Positions 1 to 10,653 of a DNA stretch of 64,000 bases are shown here, one piece after another (positions within the stretch are counted from its first letter, which is position 1; each line of letters starts with the position of its first letter). The position numbers and the translations under genes are program-made. The stretch is from Oncomelania hupensis (lineage: Eukaryota > Mollusca > Gastropoda > Littorinimorpha > Pomatiopsidae). The stretch is taken from assembly GCA_036898135.1 (NCBI GenBank), contig CM072511.1, positions 154,159,425 to 154,223,424 of the forward strand. Direction: 5' to 3'. Below the pieces are notes generated by a model. It was not told the DNA's origin. It saw nothing but the letters and a program-made list of their open reading frames with translations, and ran no database searches.

Positions 1-310
1 ACACATACACACACAAACACACATTGTGCACACATTCGCACACAACCACACGCACGTAAACACACGCACGCAAACACACAAGCAAACACACGCACACAAA
101 CACACAAACACACATGTATCTGGAATGCTTCCTCTGACCAACAGCATAAACATATCCCCAGAGAGAAGTAGAGAAACGTCAATGACAAAATACAAGTATC
201 ACCATGTACGACGGCACAGGCAAACATGTTTTTCAATCACACACACGCACACACACACCCACACACACACACACACACACACGCACACACACACCGAAAA
301 TATATTATCT
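1..310. repeat. CA/TG-rich microsatellite region
   Basis: Imperfect (CA)n with interspersed CG and AAC, purest at about 236-298. Open frames here are low-complexity His/Thr artefacts. No gene seen. Confidence 0.9.
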
Positions 311-1412
311 AACCAACACCATGAACTTTATCATCATAATCATCGTCATCATCATCATCAAACAACAACACGAGGTCATGCCACTTTCGACTCCTCTAGT
401 AGACGAATTAGGTGCAAATATCTTTTCTTTTTCGAACCGTTTAAGAATATTTTCGAACTGTTTGTTGATGCTGGATAGAGTCCTCACTGGATTTTATACA
501 ATTTGAGGATCCAAGAAGGTAAGACAGTTTTCGAGACGGCAAGAGCACCAACTTGTAGAGAAATAGTCTGTAAAAGAAATGACTGAATTTTGCCTCTTTC
601 CGGCACTTCTTACGTCCCTTATAAGCACTAGGCGACATCAGTGCTGGAAGCGAATAAAAAGTGTATCTTGACGATATCACGATGTATCCTGTACACGCAA
701 AGCAGCGAAAATTCGAGTGTATATTGAGTGGGTTGGTACCTTGCAATGGGTGACATCATCATCATCATCATTGTCACGCAGGGGCGGATCTTGTTCTTGT
801 GCCACTTGTGCACGTACACACACCCCTGGCGGTCAAAAAAAAAAAAAAAAAAAAAAGAAAGAAAAAGAAAAGGAGGGAGAAAAGGAGAAGAAAGAAGAGA
901 AAAAAAATTACTAATTCTCACTCACCACACAGTTTCATGTACCTCCAAATTAGTTTTTTTTTTTTTGTTGTTGTTGTTTTTGGTGTGTGTGACCAAACTT
1001 GTACATGCATCAGGTCAGTTTTGAATAAAACTGATGTGAGTGGCTATTGTTTTATTTGCAGTAACTTTATCTGTCTTTGTATAAGCCTTTATGCAAGATG
1101 TTCTGCTATTGTAAATTTTATCATTAGAGTTTGCAGAGGGGTGTTTGTGTGTGTGTGTGGGGGGGGGGGGGGACTAAAAGAGGACTTTTAGCACAAAACA
1201 ATACTATTTTCAGTCCTTAAAATAATGCCCAAAATGCACCAGATTGCACAGATTTTAACCATTATTTTCAAATTTTTCCGGGGGGGGGGGGGGGGTGGGG
1301 GCATGCCCCCGGACCCCCCTAGTACACTCGCCTGCTTCGCAGGCTCGCGCTTGTGGCTACGCCACTTCGCATTAGCTGTGCACACCCCCTCAACAATGGA
1401 AAGATCCGCCCC
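311..1412. other. Intergenic, simple-sequence tracts only
   Basis: Holds a short CAT run (about 330-362), an A/G-rich purine tract (834-907), a T run near 953-966 and two poly-G runs (about 1,158-1,172 and 1,280-1,296). A weak minus-strand frame at 305-487 has an ordinary-looking N-terminal half (SSINKQFENILKRFEKE) but no convincing splice sites. I see no supported gene. Confidence 0.6.
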
Positions 1413-1615
1413 TGTCACGTCACCCGAATGGGCTCTGTGACTTCAGCTCATACAGCGAGTGATAGGATGCAAACTCAAACTAAAATACTAACACAAAATG
1501 CCAAATAGATAATTACACTCTTTTATTCAACACACGTACACAGGAAAATGGGGAATCTAACCTTCCCTCAACCCTCAATCAGTCCCACAACCCCAACAAT
1601 TAACAATCAATTATT
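1413..1615 (-). repeat. Dispersed repeat R, copy 1
   Basis: The reverse complement closely matches 36,470-36,672, including an internal GAATAAAAG and the shared end GGGTGACGTGACA. A third, shorter match lies near 7,760-7,850. The family is unidentified; the internal poly(A)-signal-like sequence and CA end would suit an LTR or a retroelement 3' end. Confidence 0.7.
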
Positions 1616-1698
1616 GAGGGGAAACTTCCGGTCTCAATATGGCAACAACTGTCGAAATTTAGCTACCAACATTTTTCTGGTTTTCGGTAAACTCAGCA

Positions 1699-2757
1699 GT
1701 GCTAAAAAAAATGACAGCGCGGAGATCAGCGAGAAAAAGAAGGCAGAATGAGAAAGTGGAGGAAGAGGTGGCCACGGAAGAAGAGATTCAGCTTCAAGTG
1801 GAGGTGGAACCGGCAACATTGACTGCAGACATCGCGGTCAACACTGAAATGGACTGCAAGAGTTGCCAGTGCCAGAGCCAAACTCTACGTGAGCTGAAAA
1901 TCTTGATCGACAATTTGCACGGAACGGTCGCCAGTTTACATGAGATTGTTCTCGATCAAGCAAAACTGATCAAGCAATTGCATGAGCAAAGGATCCGAAC
2001 ATCGAAACGAACGGGTGCTGAAGAGCAGACGACGCATTTGCAACCGCCCCAGCCCCGTGGTTCATACGCGGCCGCAGTAAGATCGGCACCATCGACTTCG
2101 AGTGGCAGTCAACAACAGCCCTCGCAAACATCATCTCCTCCCCCTAAAATCAACGTGGCTGGTGAAAAGGCAAGGCAGAAAAAAAAAGAGGAAAAACAAA
2201 ACAAAAATGCTGTCGATAAATGACATCATTGATGACGTCAAGTGTTCGTCCTGTGATGCAAGACCAAAGTCAGGAAAAAAACAAGAGTATGATGATGTGA
2301 TCGTACACGATTCTGTTTTAAATGGCGTTCAGGCAACCCGACTTGGTCATTCTTACGGGTTTGAAGTACTTAAAACTAAAGCGTCGGCCACTAAAGAAAT
2401 AATTGGGGCACTGCACCGGATTCAGGAAGATGTCAACACCCCACTGAAGACCATCGTGATCAATGTGGGTGTGAATGATCTCAAAAACCAGACCAAAGTC
2501 CGCCAGCAAGGAATTCGTACAGACCATCAAGACCGTGGCAATTCAACATCCTCTGGCCAAAATTGTCGTCAGTAAGATTGCAGCAATAAATGATATGATT
2601 CTTCGCTCCAAGAGAGATGTGTTTAATGCTCTAACAGTCTCAGACCTTCTGGATGAACCAAGGGTTTCGTTTATTAATCATGACAACATGCACATCTACA
2701 CCCTCCGAGACAAGGTGCACCCAAACCAAAAAGGATCTAGTATTTTAGCTGGAAAGA
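1699..2757 (+). pseudogene. LINE ORF1-like protein with SGNH esterase domain, frameshifted
   Basis: The first frame (1,699-2,223) gives a basic, Glu-rich N-terminus with coiled-coil character and a Pro/Ser/Gln-rich linker. A frame change near 2,210 leads to the SGNH part: VIVHDS (catalytic Ser, with His replacing the usual Gly), then VINVGVNDL (block III G-x-N-D). A second frame change near 2,510 leads to RDKVHPNQKG, the block V D-x-x-H pair. SGNH/esterase-like ORF1 proteins are known in several LINE clades, where the domain is thought to help ORF1p act on nucleic acid or membranes. With two frameshifts this copy should not make full-length protein. The last frame runs without a stop into the RT linker. 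Confidence 0.75.
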
Positions 2758-2979
2758 TAGCATGCAACAAAACTATTGCTGCTGAAAAGAGGAAGTATTG
2801 GTCAGATTTTTGTCTTAATGAAATATCTAGTTCTCAAGATTGTTTAAAGACTTTAAAGAAAGTAGCGGAAATGAAAAATGGATATCAATTACCCCAATGT
2901 CCTATTAAATAAAATAATAATAATTTCCCCTCACCAAAAGAAAAGGCTGAAGCATTTGTAAACGTTTTTGCTAGCGCTA

Positions 2980-3047
<68 letters not shown>

Positions 3048-6000
3048 GGATTTTTATATAGCGGGTACTCCAGCCTATGACTAGACTCACCACGCTTTAC
3101 ATAGTCATTACATAAAAATACATGCACTCGATCAAACATCACTTTTGCTACGATATACCAAAAGACGGAACAGTAAAGGTAAAAACTATTTACAACTATG
3201 TACACAAATGACAAAAAATACAGAAATAGACCATTAACAACTATGTACATAAATGACAAAAAAGACAGAAATAGAATAGCAAAAACCTATTCACAGGTAT
3301 TTATATGCCCGGTTAGACCCAGGAAGAAAAACAGTATAAATATTTACAGCCGTGTATACACTTACGGATCAGACAGAGACAAAAGAGGAGAGAATGGCAG
3401 CGGGATACAAATCAGTCTGAATAATGCAGTTTGAAGAGGTGTGTTTTGTGGGCTTTTTTGAATGCTTGTGTTGATTGTATGTTGCGGATATGGGAGGGAA
3501 GGGAATTCCACTGCATGGGTGCGGAGTAAGCGAATGCACGTTGGCCGTATGTCTTAGTGCGGGTGACGGGAACCTTGAGTGTGCGAGTGTCAGCAGAAGA
3601 TCTTAAAGTGCGTGAAGGGGAGTAGACAGACAGTTGATCAGCAAGGTAGGAAGGACAAGAATCTGTGAAGAAGTTGTGACAGAGAACAGAGAGTGTGTAC
3701 TCTACGCGTGCTTGCACAGGAAGCCAGTGAAGGGAATGTAGTAGAGGTGTGATGTGATCGCGTTTCTTTGCTCGGAATACTAGTCTAGTTGCTGAGTTCT
3801 GAACCTTTTGTAGTTTGTCAATGATGTGTTTTGGGGAGCCAGCGAGGAGAGAGTTGCAATAGTCAAGACGAGAAAGGACGAGAAGGCAGACTAGGGTTTT
3901 GGTGGCAGTGACTGTAAGATAGTGGCGAAAGGAGCTGATTTGGAGGATGGCCGTGTATGCAGAGCGACAGACGTTGGAGATGTATTGTTGAGGGACAGGT
4001 CATCGGAGAGAATGTAGCCGAGATTTCTCGCTGAGGATGAGAACTGAATGTTTGTTGTCCCTACTGTAAGCGAAGTTGGGAGAGGAGAGAGTGAGGAGGA
4101 GGTGTTGTGCTTGTGAATGAGGAGGGCTTCGGTTTTATCGTCATTAAGCTTAAGCTTGTTGAGTGTCATCCATGACTTAATGTCTGTGATGCAGTTCGCC
4201 AAAGTCTGAACAGTGGAATTAATGAGAAAGGGGGCAGTGGATTTATAAAGTTGTGTATCATCTGCAAATGACTGACTCTCAACAGCTTACTTTCCGAGCA
4301 GGAGAAGCAGTGGCTTGGTGTACAGAGTGAATAACACCGGCCCTAGTAACTCTAGTACTTTATCACAACATACACTAAATGAAAGAAAAATGAAAGAGGA
4401 GTTAAATGAATACGGAGTTCCGGCTCCAGACAACGAGTTGTTCATTAATGCATATATTTCTGTTAAAGAACTTAAAGATGCATTATCTGCTTTAGCATAC
4501 AAAAAGTCTGCTGTAGGCCTTGATGGCATGTCTTATATTTTATTGAATAATCTTCCTGATAAGTGGACACATATTCTACATGATATTATACAAAAATGTT
4601 GGATAAGAGGCATTTTGCCAGATATATGGAAGTCTTCTCTAGTAATACCGATTTTGAAATTAGGTAAATCTAGAGCAGAAGCATCTAGTTATAGACCCAT
4701 TTCCTTAACATCACACGTTTGTAAGTTAATGGAAAAGATCATACTAGAGAGACTAACATACTATTGTACTAAACAGCAAATAATTTCTGTAAATCAGGCA
4801 AGTTTTCAGAAAGGCCGATCTACAGTAGACCATCTAGTAAAATTAACTACCCAGGTTAAAAGACAATTTGCAAGGAGAAAATGTACATTAGCCACGTTTT
4901 TTGATGTATGCAAAGCTTATGATAGAGTATGGCATGCGAGATTGTTATATAAGTTGAAAGAAATTGGGTTGTCTGGCCGTATGTACAATTATATTAGAAC
5001 GTATCTTACAGGGCGAAAAATAAGCGTGAAAGTTGGTAATTCGTATTCTTCACATCGCACAACAGATATGGAAATTCCACAAGGTTCTATAGTATCTCCG
5101 ATTCTTTTTAATATTTTAATTTATGATTTACCTAAGGTTGTAAGTAAAAGAGTTTCTCTTGTTCAATATGCAGACGATATTGCTATCTGGATGAGCGCAT
5201 CCTTGAAGAAAAAGATGTCTATAAAATAAAACTAATCAGTAAATTATATCAAATGGAAATAAGTAATATTTCAAGTTATATGAATATTAATGGACTGGAG
5301 CTCTCAAAAGAAAAGACCAATATGATTTTATTTAATAATGGGCATGAATCTAGACAATTACCAAAAATTTATGTTGATAATGTGGAACTCAAATATGTGA
5401 AAGAAGTAAAATTTTTAGGTGTTTACCTAACCTCTAAATTACACTGGAAAAAACATATTGAGTACTTAATGCAAAAAGCAGTGAAAAGTTATAATTTGAT
5501 AAAAATCATTAGTAAACAGTCTTGGGGTTAGGATTCCAAAACCTTAGTGCATTTAGCATGTTCTCTTGTTCGTTCCAAATTATCATATGGACAGGAATTT
5601 TATTTTTTTGCGCCTGTATGTTACATTAAAAAATTACAGAGTTTAGATAGTAAAGCTATAAAATTGGCGCTTGGTGTTCCAATACATACAAAAACAATAA
5701 ATGCATATTCAGGAGTTCTCCCTTTAGATGACTGGAGGAAACTGCTTTGTGCTAAATATGTTATTAGAGCAACAGCAGTAGATAACAGTACCAATGAGGA
5801 GTTGCAATTAAGATCGGACATACAATTTCCAAAGCAATCGCCAAAATTAAATATTTTCAAACTATAGATACATAATTATACTAAAGAATTAGTACAGAGA
5901 TACATTGAAAATACGGATCTTATGAATAACAAGAAAATAGCGTCTCCTGTTCCTTTATGGGAACTTGAGAAAGCGAATTATGATATTTATATCACTGGAG

Positions 6001-6827
6001 AAAAGAAGAATCATAATACAGGGTTAATGATTTCCGATATTCGCTATCATTTAAATGAAAAATACTCGGGTCATTTGAAAATATATACTGATGGCTCTGT
6101 CCTAGAAAGTGGAGATAGTGGTGCAGCTTTAGTTATTCCCGATTTTAAACTTACACAATCATACTATTTAGGAAAAGGATTTTCGATTTTCACTGCAGAA
6201 CTGATTGCAGTACTAATGGCTATAAATACAATTTCTAGCATGCCCTTAACTTTATTTAGTACTGTAATATGTGTTGATTCCAAATCTGTTTTAGAGGCTT
6301 TGAACTCAAATAATAATAAAGACAGAAAAGATATTATATTAGAAATCAAAATCTTGGTTCATAATCTTATAATTAATGGTACACAGGTAAATTTTTGTTG
6401 GATTCCTTCACATTGTGGTTTTTCTTCCAATGAGTGGGCTGATCGAGCTGCCAGAAACGGAGCTGCGAATATTAATACAAAATCTTTACATATTTCACTT
6501 TCTGCTAAAGAGGTTAATAATTTAATTGAAAAAGAAATGAAGAAACATTATACATTTAATCAGCAGTATGAAAAACACTGTGGAATTTCTAGATCTGCAT
6601 TGTCAATGGCGTATAGAATATATTTAAATGCTATAAAGGCTAAGTATTGCAAAAATGTTAAATGCGTTTGCAACGAGACGTTTTCTTTGAAACATTTGCT
6701 GTTTGAATGCAATAATTTAAGAGGCCTCTTGCCTAACAGTGTACCATCACTAGGCAGAATTAGTTTTGATAGCTGCATTATTTTAGCAAAAACGTTTATC
6801 GGTTCTGCTGTTGGTTCTTTTCTCTGA
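2758..6827 (+). pseudogene. LINE ORF2: reverse transcriptase plus RNase H, multiply broken
   Basis: The linker before RT is at 2,758-2,976. It resumes after the nested element at 4,350 and carries the RT palm with YADDIAIW near 5,167-5,190. A frameshift follows at about 5,225, a stop in SWG*DSK at 5,529, and another stop at 5,865. RNase H lies at 5,922-6,827 with YTDGS (first Asp), AELIAVLMAI (Glu), VDSKS (Asp) and NEWADRAARNG (last Asp), so all four acidic residues are kept. A Cys/His tail (CVCNETFSLKHLLFEC) follows, as in I-group elements. The order of blocks matches the minus-strand copy at 18.6-21.5 kb. Confidence 0.8.
2984..4342 (-). mobile_element. 5'-truncated L2/CR1-like LINE, copy 1, nested
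   Basis: On the minus strand it begins inside the RT palm (GPVLFTLY, then SFADDTQLY), passes DIKSWMTLNKLKLNDDKTEALLI and the C-terminal YSAPMQWNSLPSHIRN block, then a 3' UTR, and ends in an (ATT)n tail at 2,984-3,045. CTAGTAA flanks it at 2,977-2,983 and 4,343-4,349, a 7-bp target duplication. Removing the insert and one duplicate restores the host LINE reading frame, with a length that matches the other copy. The RT fragment has frameshifts near 3,890-4,000 and a stop near 4,285. Confidence 0.85.
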
Positions 6828-7114
6828 TAAACAATAGTATATCTTTCTTAATGATGTGTCGGTAATATTATTTATAGTATTGGTTGTGATTTAATATCTG
6901 GTTTATTATTATTATTATCAATATTTTTTTTAAAAATTTTATTCTGTTTTATTATTATTTTTTTAAATTATTATTTTATTATTATTTTTTTAATTTTAAA
7001 TTATTATTATTATTTATTTTTTAATTATTTTTTAAAATATTTATTTATTTTACTTTTATTATTATTTATTATTATATTTTTAAATTTAATTTTATTATTA
7101 TTATTTTTTTTAAA

Positions 7115-7187
<73 letters not shown>

Positions 7188-7340
7188 TTCTTTTAAAATT
7201 ATTTTTCTTTCTTTATTATTTATTTTCTTTCTTTCTTTATTTTTTAAATGTATTTATTTATTTCTTTATTTTAAATATATGTATTTATTATTTTCATTGT
7301 CTTATAAAGGTTTAATTAATTATCCAGTCGAACGTTTTAT
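6828..7340. repeat. AT-rich 3' flank with (TTA)n
   Basis: T/A-rich sequence follows the RNase H stop, including (ATT)n at about 7,113-7,188 and degenerate TTTA/TTTC runs. It may be the LINE 3' UTR plus an expanded tail. No gene. Confidence 0.7.
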
Positions 7341-8050
7341 TTAACTGGCATTGTTAATTATGTTATGATGCGTTTATAAATTATGTTTGAGTATATGTGA
7401 AAGAGATGGAGAAAGTGCGTGTGCTAAGTGCGTGTGCTTGAGTGTGTGTACATGTGTTCCTGTTTAAATGCGTGAGTTTGAATGCGTGCGTACGGTCTTT
7501 ATCATCTTGGGGAAAAAAGACTTTAATAAACTTTTTTTTTTTTTTTTTGCTGCAGTTTATTATCCCTTTTTATCGGGAAACTCTGGGCCGCCTCCCCCGG
7601 CCGGAGAAGGCGTAGTCGCAGCCAGTGGCGCGCCCAAACCCTACCTACCTAACATTATTTGTGATTTTTTTTTGAACTTTTTGCTGAGGGAGCAAACCGG
7701 AGTACCCGGAGAAAACCCGCGAGACGTTGCTCGAGTCGAAAGTAAATAATATCCGGAGAAACATAACGCCCAGGACAACCAACCAACCAACAATCAATTA
7801 CCTCCCCTGTCTAATCCGTAACCCCTTGACACTGGACACAAGAAGCCGACACAATCAAGATATAACAATATGAAAATAAAGGCGAAGTAATAAAACAATC
7901 ACCAAGATTTGATGAAATGTATTTAATTACTATCAAACTCTTTATACATAGTATAACAGTACGTTATTCAATACAACCTTAACTAAATCGTCTGATGTTA
8001 TTACCACACGCTGTATCACAGACTGTAATCAAGAGTCACTGTTTTAAAAT
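7341..8050. other. Intergenic with a fragment of repeat R
   Basis: Contains a T run (7,531-7,548) and, at about 7,760-7,850 on the minus strand, a match to repeat R (CCCTGTCTAATCCGTAACCC compared with 36,440-36,480). The small frame at 7,468-7,749 shows no recognisable domain. No gene supported. Confidence 0.5.
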
Positions 8051-8280
8051 TCACTGTTTACTGTATATGTTTATGTGCGTGTAAGGTTGTATGTATGATT
8101 GTGAAGGTGCGTGGTCCTGAGTACGGAAAACCCAGGCGGCGGCCTCCCGGTCGTAGGGGTCTTGTAGCGCCCAGGTGGCAATGGTCGCGCAACGTCTTAG
8201 CCCTGCACCATACGACACCAGATTGGAATCGACAGCATCCAACACCAGACCAACAACAGTAGTAGCCCGTAGAAGTACGT
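8051..8280 (-). repeat. Dispersed repeat Z, downstream part, copy Y
   Basis: The reverse complement resembles 30,150-30,400: both give a short frame with GAGLRRC and a following Trp-Ala segment, then a CACGCACATAAACA-like stretch. The other part of the same repeat is at 9,243-10,345, so an L2-like LINE has split this copy. Confidence 0.6.
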
Positions 8281-8284
8281 TCCT

Positions 8285-9178
8285 TTCGTAGCTCCTTTCG
8301 CCACTATCTTACAGTCACTGCCACCAAAACCCTAGTCTGCGCTCTCGTCCTTTCTCGTCTTGACTATTGCAACTCTCTCCTCGCTGGCTCCCCAAAACAC
8401 ATCATTGACAAACTACAAAAGGTTCAGAACTCTGCAGCTAGACTAGTATTCCGAGCTAAGAAACGCGATCACATCACACCTCTTCTACATTCCCTTCACT
8501 GGCTTCCTGTGCAAGCACGCATAGAGTACAAACTCTCTGTTCTCTGTCACAACTTCTTCACAGATTCTTGTCCTTCCTACCTTGCTGATCAACTGTCTGT
8601 CTACTCCCCTTCACGCACTTTAAGATCTTCTGCTGACACTCGCACACTCAAGGTTCCCGTCACCCGTACTAAGACATACGGCCAACGTGCATTCGCTTAC
8701 TCCGCACCCATACAGTGGAATTCCCTTCCCTCCCATATCCGCAACATACAATCAACACAAGCATTCAAAAAGGCCCTCAAAACCCACCTCTTCAAACTGC
8801 ATTATTCAGACTGATTTGTATCCCGCTGCCATTCTCTCCTCTTTTGTCTCTGTCTGATCCGTAAGTGTATACACGGCTGTAAATATTTATACTCTTTTTC
8901 CTCCTGGGCCTAACCGGGCATATAAATAGCTGTGAATAGGTTTTTGCTATTCTATTTCTGTCTTTTTTGTCATTTGTGTACATAGTTGTAAATAGTCTAT
9001 TTCTGTCTTTTTTGTAATTTGTGTACATAGTTGTAAATAGTTTGTACCTTTACTGTTCTGTCTTTTGGTGTATTGTAGCAAAAGCGATGTTTTATCGAGT
9101 GCATGTATTTAAATGTAATGACTATGTAAAGCGTGGTGAGTCTGGTCATAGGCTGGAGTACCCGCTATATAAAAATCC

Positions 9179-9242
<64 letters not shown>
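8285..9242 (+). mobile_element. 5'-truncated L2/CR1-like LINE, copy 2
   Basis: Retains the last part of the RT ORF to the stop at 8,814 (LDYCNSLLAG, YSAPIQWNSLPSHIRN, THLFKLHYSD), a roughly 360-bp 3' UTR and an (ATT)n tail at 9,180-9,242. It is nearly identical in layout to the minus-strand copies at 2,984-4,342 and 37,922-39,053. CGTAG on both sides could be a short target duplication. Confidence 0.85.
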
Positions 9243-9246
<4 letters not shown>

Positions 9247-10345
9247 TACGTAGAAACAGATAGGTAGAAGAACAATAGTAGGCCCAATCTGGTCAACAAA
9301 ACAAACCATCTTTCTAAGGTCCGCCATCTTGACCTGTTTATTTATGCATCATAACAATTCATAATTCTTCTATAATTTATACTGACTTCTCATGAACTGA
9401 TTATTTATACAAATACAAATGCATAGGCCTACATCCATTTCTGATCAACAGTCTTCATTCGTCCCCTCCCTCATATTCATCACCCCTCTAGTATACCGTA
9501 ATACATCGTCACCCTTGACCTCGTTCATGCAACAACGTCAACAACATCATTCCAATTTACATAAAAAGAAAATCATATAAAAAATACTATTTATCAAAAC
9601 ACCACTTTCCCCCTTTTCCTTCATCATTCATTCAGGTACGCATGCTCAGAATATATAGCCACTGAAAAATTAGAATACTGGGCACCAACTCACCTTCAGT
9701 TCCCCGGCCTGTGAAGTACAGACACACACTACACCACACCACACCACACCACACCACACCACACCACACCACAACACAACACAGTCTGTAGAGAGTAGAT
9801 GGTTTGTTACTAGTGTCTTATTGTGATCCTAGGTCACCACAGCATCGACGAGATGCATAGGCCTTGGGCGGTCTCTAAACTAAGAGCACACATCCTTAGA
9901 AAGTTGCTCAACATAGAGGTCACACAGCACTGTGGCAGCAAAATCCTCCTCAATTACTATAACGGTACTTTGCTTTAGAAATTGCTACAACACATTGGTC
10001 ATTCTTCCCCGTTTTAAGGAACAAGACTTTGGGTGACTCCAAACACAAAATACAACCCTTACAAAATAATGGTCCCTAAACTTATCCTATAATAGTGGTA
10101 GTCACAGTCTGTCCAAAATGTCGTCCGAACACAATCAATATCGCCTTGACTCTACCAACTTCAACGCCGCTTCCAGCCCACAGTTCAAGGCACAGAATTC
10201 CGTTCAGCTATTGTCAGATATCGAGCTAAATGTAAAACATGAAAAACCTAAAATCCTAGTAACACTACGCATTTAAAAACGCTGACTCAAACTTTGCGCA
10301 CAGCACTCTCAGAGATATGAAACTGTACACTATATACATCTTGAC
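9243..10345 (-). repeat. Dispersed repeat Z, upstream part, copy Y
   Basis: The reverse complement matches 26,600-26,858 at both ends: AGTTTCATATCTCTGA and TAGCTGAACGGAA blocks, then GACCAGATTGGGCCTA. The match is diverged and has indels. It includes a (CCACA)n pentanucleotide run at about 9,729-9,783. The stretch replaces the place where the last two exons of gene A would be expected. Confidence 0.6.
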
Positions 10346-10385
10346 TCAGCATAATTTTGGCGTGCGTCAAACTCGTGTCGTCACA

Positions 10386-10442
10386 ATCGTGATCATGATC
10401 ATCATCATGATCATCATCATGATCATCATGATCATCATCATG

Positions 10443-10488
<46 letters not shown>

Positions 10489-10489
10489 A
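10386..10489. repeat. (ATC)n microsatellite
   Basis: ATC trinucleotide with GATC variants, purest at 10,440-10,489. It sits just downstream of gene A exon 6. Gene B has an ATC-rich tract in the equivalent place (46,577-46,710), supporting the duplication. Confidence 0.95.
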
Positions 10490-10522
10490 CCAAAACCACA
10501 ATAACATCGTCATCATCCTCAC

Positions 10523-10653
10523 CTTTCTGCAAGTGGGCTTGTTCTTATGATTCCCCGCGTGGTCGCGTTCCCTCATGTCGGCGAATTTGGTCAGCTGCTT
10601 CTCCGCCATGGAGAACGACATTCGCCACAGCAGACGCGCGTCCGCTTTGCAAT
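10523..10653 (-). CDS. Gene A exon 6, C-terminal lobe start
   Basis: 131 nt, acceptor TTGCAG, donor GTGAGG, entering in phase 1 and leaving in phase 0. Encodes LLWRMSFSMAEKQL and, near its end, KPTCRK. W-R-x-S-F-S is the hallmark opening of the Mab-21/cGAS C-terminal helical region. The vertebrate cGAS zinc thumb (H-x5-CC-x6-C) is not present; only one Cys is seen. Gene B exon 6 has the same length. Confidence 0.85.

Larger units (their letters stand above)
1616..6827 (+). mobile_element. Broken I-group-like LINE (SGNH ORF1, RT, RNase H) with a nested LINE
   Basis: One degenerate non-LTR retrotransposon reads across this span: an ORF1 with an SGNH-esterase domain, then a reverse transcriptase and an RNase H domain. 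The apurinic endonuclease expected between ORF1 and RT is absent. A 1.36-kb L2/CR1-like element is inserted in the opposite strand at 2,984-4,342. RT followed by RNase H is typical of the I-group LINEs, among which the Nimb clade is known from snails; assignment to Nimb is inference. The copy at 18,562-21,506 is the same family and served as the alignment guide. Several stops and frameshifts make it non-autonomous. Confidence 0.8.

Noticed and set aside
7468..7749. Coding gene of 93 codons
   Set aside because: Begins in low-complexity T-rich sequence, no domain, no splice context, next to repeat R.
10287..10621. Asp-, Ile- or Met-rich open frames
   Set aside because: Translation of the (ATC)n repeat; only the exon 6 part at 10,523-10,653 is meaningful.
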